A stretch of DNA of 36,281 nucleotides from Pseudomonadota bacterium (GTDB taxonomy: Bacteria > Myxococcota_A > Polyangia > Polyangiales > Polyangiaceae). Below are positions 1 through 9,187 of the stretch, piece after piece. The stretch covers positions 1-36,281 of the forward strand of contig JAEXCN010000399.1 in NCBI GenBank assembly GCA_023402175.1, read 5' to 3'. The position numbers were made by a program, and so were the translations under genes. The notes beneath the pieces are model-generated. The model was given only the letters and a program-made list of their open reading frames with translations. It ran no database searches and was not told the origin of the DNA. Numbering within the stretch: position 1 is the first letter of the stretch; every line of letters begins with the position of its first letter.

Positions 1-1502
1 ACCTTCACGAGCATGTCGTTGGAGAGAACGCTCCCGAGGTCACACGCGAGGGTCTTCTGGAGCTCCGTCCCACGCGCGCGTTCGAAGCGCCCATGCGCCA
101 ACTCCTCGAAGCGCACAGCGGACGCGGGCTGACGCATCAGCGGTTCCGTCCGCGCGAGGGGAGCGACCTGGGTGAGCTGCGCGTAGACGTGTGCGTCCGA
201 ACCTTCGAGCCCTCGAGCGACGCGTCGCACTGTCCGAAGAAGCTCACTCCATCCTCGGGTGCGGTCGTGGCGAGCCGGGACTCGTCCCAGCGCGCCGCCG
301 AGCGCGTCTCGCAGGCGAGGTGTTTGCGCGAAGGGCCTTCGTAGACGCACGATCGAGTGTTTCTTGTATCCGGCAAAGACCTCGTCCCCGCCGTCCCCGC
401 CGAGGGCGACCTTGAAGTCTCGAGCGACATGATGCGAGAGGAGGTACGCCGCAAGGCTCGATGAGTCACCGAACGGCTCGTCGTAGGCGAGTAACGCGTC
501 GGGCAGCTTTGCTCGCGCCGCCTCCTCGTCCAGGATCCGAACCTCGATCGGAACGCCGATCTTCCTTGCGGTCTCACGTGCAAACGGAGACTCGTCGAAG
601 TGCCTCTCTCTGAACCCAATCGAGTACGCCTTGATCGGGCCAGCCGAGAGCTCGTGTGCGTAGGCAGTGACGAGCGACGAGTCGATGCCGCCTGAGAGGA
701 ACGTGGCGACCGGGACGTCACTCTCGAGGTGCTCCTTGACGGCGCGCCGCAACAGCGTCTCGACCTTCTCACACGCCTCGTCGAGCGAGTGGACCCGAGC
801 GGCTTCTTCGGAGGGCTCGAGTGTCCAATAGGAACGAGTCTCTCGCTTGCCGCTTGCGAGATCGATGGTCATCCGCGAAGCGGGGGCGAGTCGGCGCACC
901 CCGCGATAGATCGTTGCGTTCTCCGGGATGTAGCTCCACGACACCATCGCGTGCGCCGCGTCGTGATCGACCTCGAAGAGCCGCGCGAATGGCGCGAGGG
1001 AGCGATCGAAGCAGCGAAGCTCCGAGGCAAAGGCGAGCGCAGTCCCAGAGTCGGCGACGAAGAATGGCTTGATCCCGAAGCGGTCGCGGCTGAGCACGAC
1101 CTTGCGCCGGCGACGGTCGTGGATCGCGAACGCCCACATGCCGACGAGATGCTCTTCGACGCGCTCGGGATCGGTTTCGTACAGGCGAAGAATGACTTCG
1201 GTATCGCTGCGCGTTCGGAACCGGACGCCGCGTTGCTCGAGCTCGCGTCGCAGGGCGGGGGCGTTGTAGACCTCGCCGTTGTAAACGATGACGATCGACT
1301 CGTCGTCGTTCGCCATGGGCTGCTGCCCGTGGTCGACATCGACGATGGCAAGACGGGTCATTCCCATCGTGGCGTCCGGATGCACGACGATGCCGCTCCC
1401 ATCGGGACCGCGATGGGCGATCCGGTCCACCATCGCTGCCGCTACCGAGCGTACGCGGGGGAGGGGAGCGTCGAACGAAACGAGACCGACGATGCCACAC
1501 AT
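1..1502 (-). CDS. asnB: Asparagine synthetase (glutamine-hydrolysing) / AsnB-like amidotransferase, 3' end missing
   Basis: Translating the minus strand from the ATG at 1502 gives MCGIVGLVSF, so Cys2 becomes the N-terminal nucleophile of a class II glutamine amidotransferase; this fixes the start. The glutaminase domain shows HRGPDGSG near residue 30 and VYNGEVYN near residue 74. The C-terminal synthetase domain shows the ATP-pyrophosphatase loop FLSGGIDSS. The frame stays open to base 1 (about 500 codons) and breaks off in LSNDMLVKV, which matches the PDD-LVKVDR region of the family, so roughly 100-150 residues lie outside. Family members transfer glutamine nitrogen to an AMP-activated carboxylate, normally aspartate. 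Inside polysaccharide loci, homologues are often thought to amidate uronic acids, and that is the likelier role here, though the substrate cannot be read from sequence. It diverges from the glycosyltransferase at 1710 across about 200 bp. Confidence 0.93.
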   Translation of the reverse strand, partial: MCGIVGLVSFDAPLPRVRSVAAAMVDRIAHRGPDGSGIVVHPDATMGMTRLAIVDVDHGQQPMANDDESIVIVYNGEVYNAPALRRELEQRGVRFRTRSDTEVILRLYETDPERVEEHLVGMWAFAIHDRRRRKVVLSRDRFGIKPFFVADSGTALAFASELRCFDRSLAPFARLFEVDHDAAHAMVSWSYIPENATIYRGVRRLAPASRMTIDLASGKRETRSYWTLEPSEEAARVHSLDEACEKVETLLRRAVKEHLESDVPVATFLSGGIDSSLVTAYAHELSAGPIKAYSIGFRERHFDESPFARETARKIGVPIEVRILDEEAARAKLPDALLAYDEPFGDSSSLAAYLLSHHVARDFKVALGGDGGDEVFAGYKKHSIVRLRRPFAQTPRLRDALGGALGRVPARHDRTRGWSELLRTVRRVARGLEGSDAHVYAQLTQVAPLARTEPLMRQPASAVRFEELAHGRFERARGTELQKTLACDLGSVLSNDMLVK

Positions 1503-1709
1503 GCGACGGGGCACGTATACCACGACGGTCCATTCCCCCTGCCAGCGTTGACCGATCGCTCTCGTCGAGCACGAGCGCTCATCGACTCAGCACCGGTCGT
1601 CGTGCCGAACGCTCGCGGATCGTCGTTGCGAGCGAGTGAATCGGTCCCGTAGACCCGTACCAGGAAGTTCGCTAATGGCCACTCTCGTGAACCGGTCGAG
1701 GAGCTGCGC

Positions 1710-2861
1710 ATGAGGGGGCTCCGTGTCGTGCACGTCTTTACGGTTCCGCTCTCGCTGATGTTTCTTCGCGGGCAGGTCGCGTTCATGCGCGAACGGGGCC
1801 ACGAGCTCATCGCGGTTACGGCGCCAGGCGATGGGCTCGACGCGTTTGCTTCGCGCGAAGGGGCGCGCGTCCATGCCGTCCCGATGTCGCGCCGCATCGC
1901 GCCGGTCGAGGACCAGCGGGCATTGCGCCAGCTCGTTGCGCTCTTTCGCCGGCTTCGTCCGGACATCGTCCACGCCCATACGCCGAAGGGCGGTTTGCTC
2001 GGCGTCATCGCGGCGTCGTTCGCTCGTGTGCCGGCTCGGATTTATCACATGCGCGGGCTCCCTCTGGTGACGGCACGCGGCGTTCAAAAGGTTCTCCTCC
2101 GCGGAACGGAGCAGACCTCCTGCCGCCTCGCGACGCACGTCCTCTGCGTGAGCGCATCCCTTCGCGAAGAAGCCATCCGACGTGGCCTCGTCGAGCCGGC
2201 GAAAGCTCGCGTGCTCGCCTCCGGTTCTGGCAACGGCGTCGATGCCGATCGCCGGTTCAACCCCGACCTGGTCGCCGCCGGAGCCGTGCGCGCGCTTCGT
2301 GAACGGCTCGGAGTCGGAGACGCACCTCTGGTGGGATTCGTCGGAAGGCTCGTCCACGACAAAGGAATCGTCGAGCTCGCCGCCGCGTGGGAGCGCATCC
2401 GGAAGCGCGTTCCCCGTGCGCACCTCGTCATCGGCGGCATGTTCGAGGAGCGTGATGCCGTTCCTGACCACGTTCGGGCGCAGCTCGAGGGGGACTCACA
2501 GGTCCACATGCTCGGGTTCGTCGAGGATACGGCTACGCTCTACCGCGCTCTCGACGTTCTCGCGTTTCCCTCTCATCGTGAGGGCTTTCCGAACGTCGTA
2601 GCCGAGGCTGCCTCGATGCGCGTTCCGGTCGTGGCGGCGCGAGCCGTCGGAAACGTGGATGCGCTCGTCGACGGGGTCACGGGCACGCTCGTGGCGGTCG
2701 GTGATGCCGTGGGGCTTGCAGAAAGTCTCGAGCGTTACCTTCTCGATGCCGAGCTCAGGAGAACGCATGGCGTCGCCGCACGCGAGCGCATGCTGAACGA
2801 GTTCCGTCCAGAACGGGTTTGGGACGCTCTCGCGACCTTCTACGAGTCTCTCGTGCCGTAG
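1710..2861 (+). CDS. GT4 glycosyltransferase, PglA-like
   Basis: 383-residue GT-B enzyme expected to add a sugar to a lipid-linked oligosaccharide at the cytoplasmic face. The N-terminal half carries VVHVFTVPLSLMFLRGQ and the subfamily signature HTPKGGLLGVIAA (near residue 90). The C-terminal nucleotide-sugar domain shows VGFVGRLVHDKGIVEL (near 210) and the retaining-GT4 segment FPSHREGFPNVVAEAASM (near 290). These features recall PglA/CapM-type transferases that extend undecaprenyl-PP-sugar, which fits the PglC-, PglE- and PglF-like genes at 18542-22636. That assignment is inference; donor and acceptor are unknown. The ATG at 1710 has a GAGGAG Shine-Dalgarno 6-7 bases upstream. The last 22 bases overlap the end of convergent carB. 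Confidence 0.88.
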   Translation: MRGLRVVHVFTVPLSLMFLRGQVAFMRERGHELIAVTAPGDGLDAFASREGARVHAVPMSRRIAPVEDQRALRQLVALFRRLRPDIVHAHTPKGGLLGVIAASFARVPARIYHMRGLPLVTARGVQKVLLRGTEQTSCRLATHVLCVSASLREEAIRRGLVEPAKARVLASGSGNGVDADRRFNPDLVAAGAVRALRERLGVGDAPLVGFVGRLVHDKGIVELAAAWERIRKRVPRAHLVIGGMFEERDAVPDHVRAQLEGDSQVHMLGFVEDTATLYRALDVLAFPSHREGFPNVVAEAASMRVPVVAARAVGNVDALVDGVTGTLVAVGDAVGLAESLERYLLDAELRRTHGVAARERMLNEFRPERVWDALATFYESLVP

Positions 2862-5800
2862 CTCGGCCAGGTGTGCAGCGCGCGCGGGACGACCTCGTCC
2901 CACGCGACGACGCGCGGTGTGCGTGACCGTCGAGCACGGAGAGCGTCGATGACGGCCCGGGCCAGCTGGAGCTCTGTGAACAGCGGAACGTGAGCATCAA
3001 TCGTGGCCCGACGGATGAGGTAACCGTCGGGTCGACCCGCAGCGTCGAACTCGCGCGGGATGTTGATGACGAGGTCGACGAGCCCGCGTTCGATCGCTTC
3101 CATCGCCGACGGGCCAGGTTCATCGGGGTGCTTCGCCAGCCGCGTGCAGGCGACCCCGACGGCCTCCAGAGCGTCGAACGTCCCCGCCGTTGCGAAGATG
3201 GGTAGTTGGAGCTCCTCGGCGATGGCGCGCGCTTCTTCGTAGAAGGAGTACTTCTCGGCAAGCGGCCCGAGGGAAAGGAGGACGCCGCGTGTCGGGATCC
3301 GAAACCCCGTCGCCGTGAGCGACTCGAGCAAAGCTTCCGAGAGGTCACGGCCGAAACATCCAACCTCCCCCGTGCTTGCCATCTCGACGCCGAGCATTGG
3401 ATCAGCGCCGGCGATCCGCGAGAACGAGAATTTCGGTGCCTTGACCGCAACGTAGTCGAGGCTGAGGAGGTCTACGGGCGTGACGTCGACCGGTGCGCCG
3501 AGCATGGCGCGCACCGCGACCGAGACGAAATCGCGCCCCGTTGCCTTCGAGACGAACGGCAGGCTGCGGGACGCGCGCAGGTTGCACTCGATGACTTTCA
3601 CCTGGTCGTTCTTGGCCAGAAACTGAACGTTGAACGGCCCGGTGATGCGTAGGGCACGAGCGAGCTGCGCGGCGATCTCGCGTACGCGACGGACGGTTGA
3701 AAGATAGAGGCGTTGCGGCGGAAGGACGAAAGTTGCGTCGCCGCTGTGGACGCCGGCGTCCTCGACGTGCTCGGACACTGCGGAGACCAGCAGCCCACCG
3801 TCGCGCGCAACTGCATCGAGCTCCACTTCGCGCGCCCTCGTCTCGAACTTCGTGACGACGACTGGATGCTCGGGGGATACGCGGCTTGCGCGCTTCAAGA
3901 TGCTGGCGAGCTCGCCTGGAGCATGCGCGACGGTCATGGCCGCACCGCTGAGGACGTAGCTCGGGCGTACGAGCACCGGATAGCCGCCGAGGCGACTCAC
4001 GATTTCGTCCGCCTGATCCGCGTCGGTCACGTGCGCCCACCGAGGCTGATCGATCCCGAGCTCATCGAGGAGGGCGCCGAACTTCTTTCGGTCTTCCGCG
4101 ATGTCGATGCTCTCGGCGGTGGTGCCGAGGATCGGGACGCCCGCCCGATGCAGTGCGAGCGCAAGCCTGTTCGGGAGCTGCCCGCCCATCGAAACGACCA
4201 CGCCAGCGGGCTTCTCGCGTACGCAGAGGTCGAGGACGGACTCGACCGAGATCTCGTCGAACACGAGCACGTCGCACTCGTCATGGTCGGTGCTGACGGT
4301 CTCTGGGTTGTTGTTGAGCATGACCGTCTCGAAGCCGAGCTCGGCGACGGCCTTCGCAGCGGCGACGCAGCACCAATCGAATTCGACGCTCGACCCGATG
4401 CGGTACGGGCCGGAGCCGAGAATCATCACCCGCTTCCGCGGAGACGACGGGACTTCATTCAGCGATGCATTGTGGCTTGCGTAGACGTAGTTCGTTTCTG
4501 CAGGGAACTCGGCCGCCAGCGTGTCGATGCGCGCGAGCCCTGGAAGCATGCGGGACGCGTGGCGTCTTTCACGAACCTCGGGTTCCGTGGTGCCTGCGAG
4601 CACGGCGATCCGCCGATCGGAGAAGCCCGCGCGCTTTCCGCGGAGGAGCCGCGCATCGTCGAGTGGCTCAGACCGCAGATCGCGTCCGACCGCGAGGACC
4701 TCTTCCATCTCGCCGAGGAACCACGGGTCAATCCCGCTCAGCTCATTGATTCGTGCGACCGACATGCCGCGAGCGAGCGCCTGCGCGACGGCGAAGATAC
4801 GAAGCGGCGTCGGGTTTCGAAGGGCGTCTTCGATATCGGTGAATGCTTGGGCGTCGGGGTCGAGACCGTCGACGCCGATGTCCAGCATGCGGATCGCCTT
4901 CTGCAGTGCTTCCCCGAACGTTCGGCCCAGCGCCATGACCTCGCCGACGCTCTTCATTTCGCTGCCGATTCGCATGACCGCCCCGCGGAACTTCTCGAGG
5001 TCCCACCGCGGCATCTTGCAGACGATGTAATCGAGCGCTGGCTCGAAGAACGACGTCGTACGGCGCGTCACGCCATTCGGGATCTCGGGCAGCGTGTAGC
5101 CGAGCGCAATCTTCGCGGCGACGTATGCGAGAGGGTATCCGGTCGCCTTGCTCGCGAGGGCGCTGGAGCGAGAGAGCCGCGCGTTGATCTCGATGACGCG
5201 GTAATCGAACGTCCGGGGGTTCACCGCATACTGGATGTTGCATTCGCCGACGATCCCGATGTGCCTCACGGTTCGCAACGCAATGCTGCGGAGCTCCTGG
5301 TGCTCGGCCTCCGTGAGCGTCTGCGTGGGCGCGACGACGATCGACTCGCCCGTGTGGACGCCCATGGGGTCCAGGTTCTCCATGCTGCACACCGCGATGC
5401 AGTTGTCGCGCGCGTCCCGAACGATCTCGTATTCGATCTCCTTCCATCCGCGCAGGCACTCCTCGACGAGCACCTGAGAAGTACCGCCCCCGAACGCACG
5501 ACGCAGCGCCGCGTCGAGGTCCTCTTCGCGCTCGACGACTCCGCTGCCCATGCCGCCCAGGGCGAAGCCGCCACGTAGCATCACAGGAAAGCCGAGCGCG
5601 TGGGCCGCCGCGCGCGCCTCTTCGATGTTGCGGCACGCACGGCTTGCCGCCGTCTTCACGTCGATCTCGCGAAGGCGTTCGATGAAGAGCCCGCGATCCT
5701 CCGTATCGCGAATCGCGCGGATCGGCGTTCCGAGGACCCGGACACCCAACCGCGCGAGGGTTCCATCGGCCTCGAGCTGGAGGCCAGTGTTGAGCGCCGT

Positions 5801-6088
5801 CTGTCCGCCGAACGAGAGGAGGAGCGCATCGACCGCCTCACGCTCCATCACGCGCGTGACGTTCTCGGGGGTGATCGCGACGAGGTAGACGCGGTCAGCG
5901 AGCCCCTCGCTCGTCTGGATCGTCGCGATGTTCGGATTCACGAGGACGGTCTGGATGCCTTCCTCTTTCAGCGCCTTGATCGCTTGCGAGCCGGAGTAGT
6001 CGAACTCGCCGGCTTGACCGATCTGCAGCGCGCCGGAGCCCAGCACGAGCACTCGTCGCGGGCGCCTCGGAAGGTACGCGCCGAGCAT
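2840..6088 (-). CDS. carB: Carbamoyl-phosphate synthase large subunit, CAD-like
   Basis: 1082 residues, close to the usual ~1075. It makes carbamoyl phosphate from bicarbonate, ATP and ammonia delivered by CarA. Two ATP-grasp halves are present: the first with VLVLGSGALQIGQAGEFDYS and SRSSALASKATGYPLAYV, the second starting near residue 560 with VMILGSGPYRIGSSVEFDWC. The C-terminus is the allosteric MGS-like domain (GVLLSLGPLAEKYSFYEEA). Phrases such as VNPNIATIQTSEGLADRVY and ENLDPMGVHTGESIVVAPTQ are closer, from memory, to eukaryotic CAD and Bacteroidetes-type enzymes than to E. coli CarB (NSNPATIMTDPEMADATY). It starts 2 bp after the carA stop, so the two are cotranslated. Its 3' end overlaps the convergent glycosyltransferase by 22 bp. 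In this operon its product probably feeds the carbamoyltransferase at 7200-8903, and perhaps pyrimidine and arginine synthesis too. Confidence 0.97.
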   Translation of the reverse strand: MLGAYLPRRPRRVLVLGSGALQIGQAGEFDYSGSQAIKALKEEGIQTVLVNPNIATIQTSEGLADRVYLVAITPENVTRVMEREAVDALLLSFGGQTALNTGLQLEADGTLARLGVRVLGTPIRAIRDTEDRGLFIERLREIDVKTAASRACRNIEEARAAAHALGFPVMLRGGFALGGMGSGVVEREEDLDAALRRAFGGGTSQVLVEECLRGWKEIEYEIVRDARDNCIAVCSMENLDPMGVHTGESIVVAPTQTLTEAEHQELRSIALRTVRHIGIVGECNIQYAVNPRTFDYRVIEINARLSRSSALASKATGYPLAYVAAKIALGYTLPEIPNGVTRRTTSFFEPALDYIVCKMPRWDLEKFRGAVMRIGSEMKSVGEVMALGRTFGEALQKAIRMLDIGVDGLDPDAQAFTDIEDALRNPTPLRIFAVAQALARGMSVARINELSGIDPWFLGEMEEVLAVGRDLRSEPLDDARLLRGKRAGFSDRRIAVLAGTTEPEVRERRHASRMLPGLARIDTLAAEFPAETNYVYASHNASLNEVPSSPRKRVMILGSGPYRIGSSVEFDWCCVAAAKAVAELGFETVMLNNNPETVSTDHDECDVLVFDEISVESVLDLCVREKPAGVVVSMGGQLPNRLALALHRAGVPILGTTAESIDIAEDRKKFGALLDELGIDQPRWAHVTDADQADEIVSRLGGYPVLVRPSYVLSGAAMTVAHAPGELASILKRASRVSPEHPVVVTKFETRAREVELDAVARDGGLLVSAVSEHVEDAGVHSGDATFVLPPQRLYLSTVRRVREIAAQLARALRITGPFNVQFLAKNDQVKVIECNLRASRSLPFVSKATGRDFVSVAVRAMLGAPVDVTPVDLLSLDYVAVKAPKFSFSRIAGADPMLGVEMASTGEVGCFGRDLSEALLESLTATGFRIPTRGVLLSLGPLAEKYSFYEEARAIAEELQLPIFATAGTFDALEAVGVACTRLAKHPDEPGPSAMEAIERGLVDLVINIPREFDAAGRPDGYLIRRATIDAHVPLFTELQLARAVIDALRARRSRTPRVVAWDEVVPRALHTWPSYGTRDS

Positions 6089-6090
6089 CG

Positions 6091-7203
6091 TCAGGGCCTC
6101 CTCATCGCGTGTGCGAGGCGGATGAAGTCGTCGAACAGAAATCCGGCATCCGCTGGGCCGGGATGCGCCTCAGGGTGGAACTGGACACCGAAGTGCGGCC
6201 TCGTCAACGCACGGATGCCTTCGTTCGTGCCGTCGTTCGTGTTCACGAACCACGCTTCCCAATCGCTGGGCAGGGATCCGTCGACGACCGCGTAGCCGTG
6301 GTTCTGGCTGGTGACGTAGCAACGGCGCGTGAGCAGGTCTTGAACCGGCTGGTTCACACCGCGATGCCCGTACGGCAGCTTCACGGTGTCGCCTCCGGCG
6401 GCGAGCGCGAGGATCTGGCTGCCAAGGCACACGCCGAAAATCGGTCGCGGGTACGACGCGAGGAGCGCGCGTGTCGTGTCGACGAGCTGCGGTAGTGACT
6501 TCGGATCACCCGGGCCGCTTCCGAGCACGATGCCGTCGACCTCGGCGGCGAGCTTTGCGATGTCGGCGGTGAATGGCGCTCGAATGACAGAGACTCTGCG
6601 CGCGAGCAGCGACCGAACGAGATTGTCCTTCGCGCCTGCGTCCACGACGAGGACCGTGCGTGGGCCTGCTTCGTATCGGACGATTTCCCGTGGCGTGACG
6701 AGCCGCGCAACGTCGGCCATGTCGACTTCGTCCACGCGGGCGTCATCCTGAACGGCAGGCGACACGATTCGTCCGCGGATGGTTCCGCGTTCCCGAAGGC
6801 GAATCGTGAGTGCACGTGTATCGATGCCCGCAACGCCGGGCACGCCCTCCGCCGTGAGCCATTCGTGAAGGGAGCGACTCGCGCTGTGGTGACTGTGGCG
6901 CAGAATGGGCTTCTGGACGATCAGCCCTTGGACCTGGATCCGGTCGGACTCGTAAGGGCCCTCGAGCGAGCCAGATGCTCGCGGACCGGGAACGCCATAG
7001 CTTCCGACGAGAGGGTAGGTGAGTACGAGGATCTGCCCGCGGTAGGACGGATCGGTGAGGGCTTCGACGTAGCCCGTCATCGCCGTCGAGAACACGACCT
7101 CGCCGGCGACGGCTCGCTTGGCTCCAAACGAAGTGCCGACGATGCGCGTGCCATCGTCCAGCTGAAGCTCGACGGTGGACGCGACCTCGGCAGTGAAGGT
7201 CAC
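6091..7203 (-). CDS. carA: Carbamoyl-phosphate synthase small (glutaminase) subunit, CAD-like
   Basis: 370 residues. It hydrolyses glutamine and channels ammonia to CarB. The CPSase small-subunit N-domain (GYVEALTDPSYRGQILVLTY near residue 45) is followed by a class I GATase domain with nucleophile Cys259 in FGVCLGSQ and the His343/Glu345 pair in QFHPEAHPGP. TSQNHGYAVVDGSLPSDW and NTNDGTNEGI are markedly like the glutaminase region of eukaryotic CAD. The start is GTG at 7203 and forms a 4-bp GTGA overlap with the stop of the upstream carbamoyltransferase, so translation is probably coupled. carB follows after 2 bp. The order carbamoyltransferase-carA-carB suggests a supply of carbamoyl phosphate for glycan modification. 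I saw no pyrimidine or arginine control element upstream, where the region is coding. Confidence 0.97.
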   Translation of the reverse strand: MTFTAEVASTVELQLDDGTRIVGTSFGAKRAVAGEVVFSTAMTGYVEALTDPSYRGQILVLTYPLVGSYGVPGPRASGSLEGPYESDRIQVQGLIVQKPILRHSHHSASRSLHEWLTAEGVPGVAGIDTRALTIRLRERGTIRGRIVSPAVQDDARVDEVDMADVARLVTPREIVRYEAGPRTVLVVDAGAKDNLVRSLLARRVSVIRAPFTADIAKLAAEVDGIVLGSGPGDPKSLPQLVDTTRALLASYPRPIFGVCLGSQILALAAGGDTVKLPYGHRGVNQPVQDLLTRRCYVTSQNHGYAVVDGSLPSDWEAWFVNTNDGTNEGIRALTRPHFGVQFHPEAHPGPADAGFLFDDFIRLAHAMRRP

Positions 7204-8903
7204 TTCGTGATCCGCACGTTACCGAGGTAGAGGACCTCGAGCGCACACGTGTAGAACGTACGGAGCGCGTCCTCGGGCGAGCAGACGATGGGTTCGCCGT
7301 TCAGATTGAAGCTCGTGTTGAGCACGATCGGAACGCCCGTGAGCTTCTCGAATTGCTCGATGAGCGCGTGGTAGCGGGGAGAGGAGTCCTTGTCGACGGT
7401 CTGGAGGCGACCCGAGCCGTCCACGTGTACGACCGACGGAACGAGCTCGCGCTTCTCCGGGCGGAACTGCAGTACACGCTCCATGAAGGGCACCTTGGTG
7501 CCTGGCGCGCACTCGAACCACTCGTGCGTCTTTTCGAGCAGGATGGCCGGCGCGAACGGACGAAACGCCTCGCGGAACTTGATGGCTGCGTTGACGACGT
7601 CCTTCCCGTCCTTCCGCCGCGGATCGAGGAGGATGGAGCGGTTGCCGAGCGCGCGCTGCCCGAACTCCATCTTTCCCTGGAACCAGCCGATGATCTTTCC
7701 GTCGACCAGATCCTTCGCCGCACGCGCCGACGGATCGGCCACGACTTCGGCGGACGAGAGCTTGAAGCGCCGCGCAACTTCGAGGCACTGGGCGTCCGTG
7801 TACTCGGGCCCGTAGTAGTTGTGGCGGATCGGCTCCGGCGAGCGCTTGCCGGTGCGCTGTGCGTCGAGCCAGAGAGCTGCACCGATGGCAGTGCCGGAGT
7901 CGTCCGGCGAGCTACCGATGTAGACCTCCTTGAACGGCGTCTGCTCCGTGATCTTGCCGTTGTAGACGCTGTTCATGAAGCAGCCGCCCGCGACTACGAG
8001 CTTGTCGAGTCCCGTGCGTGCGTGCAGGCGCTCGGCGATCGTCGTGACGGTTTCCTCGAAGACGCGCTGCATGGCCGCGGCGAGCTTCTCGTGCTTTTCG
8101 GTCAGAGGCTCGGTCCGCTTGCGTGCCGGTCCGAGCTTCTTCACCAGCTTGTCCGAGTACATCCGGCGATCGAAGAAGTTGTGGTACTCGAAGTGATCGA
8201 GCGCCATCTCGAACGAGCCGTCCTCGGCGACCGTCACGAGCTGCTTCAGGATCGGGTAGTACTCGTTGTCCGCGCTCGCATAAGAGCCGAGCGCCATGAC
8301 CTTCCACTCGTCGCCGTCCGGCTTGAAGCCGAGCATCTGGGTGATCGTGCCGTAGAAGAGACCGAGTGAGTGCGGGAACCGCACCTCGGTGAGCTTCTCG
8401 ACCTTCGTTCCGCGGCCGACAGCAAGAAGGCTCGTCTGCTTTTCGGCGCGGCCGTCGAGCACGAGAATCGCCGCCTGCTCGAACGGGCTGCCGAACAGGG
8501 CGTTGCCGACGTGAGCGTCGTAGTGGTTCACGAACGTGATCGGCGGACAGCCCTGCGCCGAGCCATGGATCGTGATCTCGTCGGTCGCATTCGTTCCGAG
8601 CAGCTGCATGAACCGCGCGGGGACCTGCGAGAGGTGCTCGGTACGCCAGCGTCGCGCGGAGAGGTAACCGGACGGAATCGTTTCGAGCTCGATACCCGGG
8701 TTCCAGGCGATCGCGATCTCGTCGACGTCACTCAGTGCCAACCCGCCCATCTCGAGACAGCGTTGGATCGCGAGGGAAGGGAAGACCCGGCTCTGCTTGA
8801 CGCGGTCGAGACGCTCCTCGGGGATGGCGCTGATGACCTTCCCGTCACGAACGAGGGCCGCGGAGCAAATCAGGACATCGTGGCAGATTCCAAGGACATT
8901 CAT
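7200..8903 (-). CDS. O-carbamoyltransferase, NodU/CmcH family
   Basis: 567 residues from the ATG at 8903 (MNVLGICHD); an in-frame extension to 8942 adds MRTRSTRLGEGSF, which does not look like family sequence. The N-terminal Kae1/TobZ-like domain shows GICHDVLICSAAL and the metal-binding HYDAH (His127, His131). VVAGGCFMNSVYNGKI (near 303) and the C-terminal YrdC-like region GWFQGKMEFGQRALGNRSIL (near 406) are family hallmarks. NodU/CmcH enzymes move a carbamoyl group from carbamoyl phosphate, through a carbamoyl-adenylate, to a hydroxyl on a sugar or antibiotic. As first gene of an operon with carA and carB in a polysaccharide locus, it most likely carbamoylates a surface sugar; the acceptor is unknown. 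GGGGAAGG about 10 bases upstream may serve as ribosome binding site. Confidence 0.93.
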   Translation of the reverse strand: MNVLGICHDVLICSAALVRDGKVISAIPEERLDRVKQSRVFPSLAIQRCLEMGGLALSDVDEIAIAWNPGIELETIPSGYLSARRWRTEHLSQVPARFMQLLGTNATDEITIHGSAQGCPPITFVNHYDAHVGNALFGSPFEQAAILVLDGRAEKQTSLLAVGRGTKVEKLTEVRFPHSLGLFYGTITQMLGFKPDGDEWKVMALGSYASADNEYYPILKQLVTVAEDGSFEMALDHFEYHNFFDRRMYSDKLVKKLGPARKRTEPLTEKHEKLAAAMQRVFEETVTTIAERLHARTGLDKLVVAGGCFMNSVYNGKITEQTPFKEVYIGSSPDDSGTAIGAALWLDAQRTGKRSPEPIRHNYYGPEYTDAQCLEVARRFKLSSAEVVADPSARAAKDLVDGKIIGWFQGKMEFGQRALGNRSILLDPRRKDGKDVVNAAIKFREAFRPFAPAILLEKTHEWFECAPGTKVPFMERVLQFRPEKRELVPSVVHVDGSGRLQTVDKDSSPRYHALIEQFEKLTGVPIVLNTSFNLNGEPIVCSPEDALRTFYTCALEVLYLGNVRITK

Positions 8904-9085
8904 GAAGGAGCCTTCCCCGAGCCGAGTGGAGCGGGTTCGCATACCACAACGCGTCGGGGGTTCGCGATCCCTCCGTTGTGGCGCCCGTGTGGCACGCGGT
9001 GAGGGGGCGACCTGCCAGTGGGGCCGTTTTTTCAGTCAGTTCGGCGACTTGTGCCGAGGCGGTTTCGACTCCGGACGAGCTGGTC

Positions 9086-9107
9086 GGTGGTCATTGGCCA
9101 AGCCACC
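9086..9107. promoter_or_regulatory. Imperfect palindrome in the divergent carbamoyltransferase/MBOAT intergenic region
   Basis: GGTGG (9086-9090) and CCACC (9103-9107) flank a perfect 8-bp palindrome TTGGCCAA (9094-9101). The two symmetries are offset by two bases, so this is an imperfect operator-like or hairpin element. It sits between the divergent genes starting at 8903 and 9188, about 80 bp before the MBOAT start, where a regulator of both units could bind. A role is inference only. No clear -35/-10 pair was recognised in this ~280-bp gap. Confidence 0.25.
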
Positions 9108-9187
9108 GCCAGTCCGCTGCCACTGAACTGTCTTTCGCGCCGCGCAACTGATATTTGGCCCGGGGCTCTCGACGGGCGACTCGCGCC

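Noticed and set aside
3713..5578. 621-codon plus-strand open frame opposite carB
   Set aside because: It is antisense to an unmistakable carB and its translation is Arg/Asp/His-rich with no motif, as expected of a high-GC shadow frame.
9000..9187. GGGGCCGTTTTTT-like stretch as an intrinsic terminator
   Set aside because: The T-run near 9030 has no convincing GC stem directly before it and lies between divergent gene starts, where a terminator is not expected.
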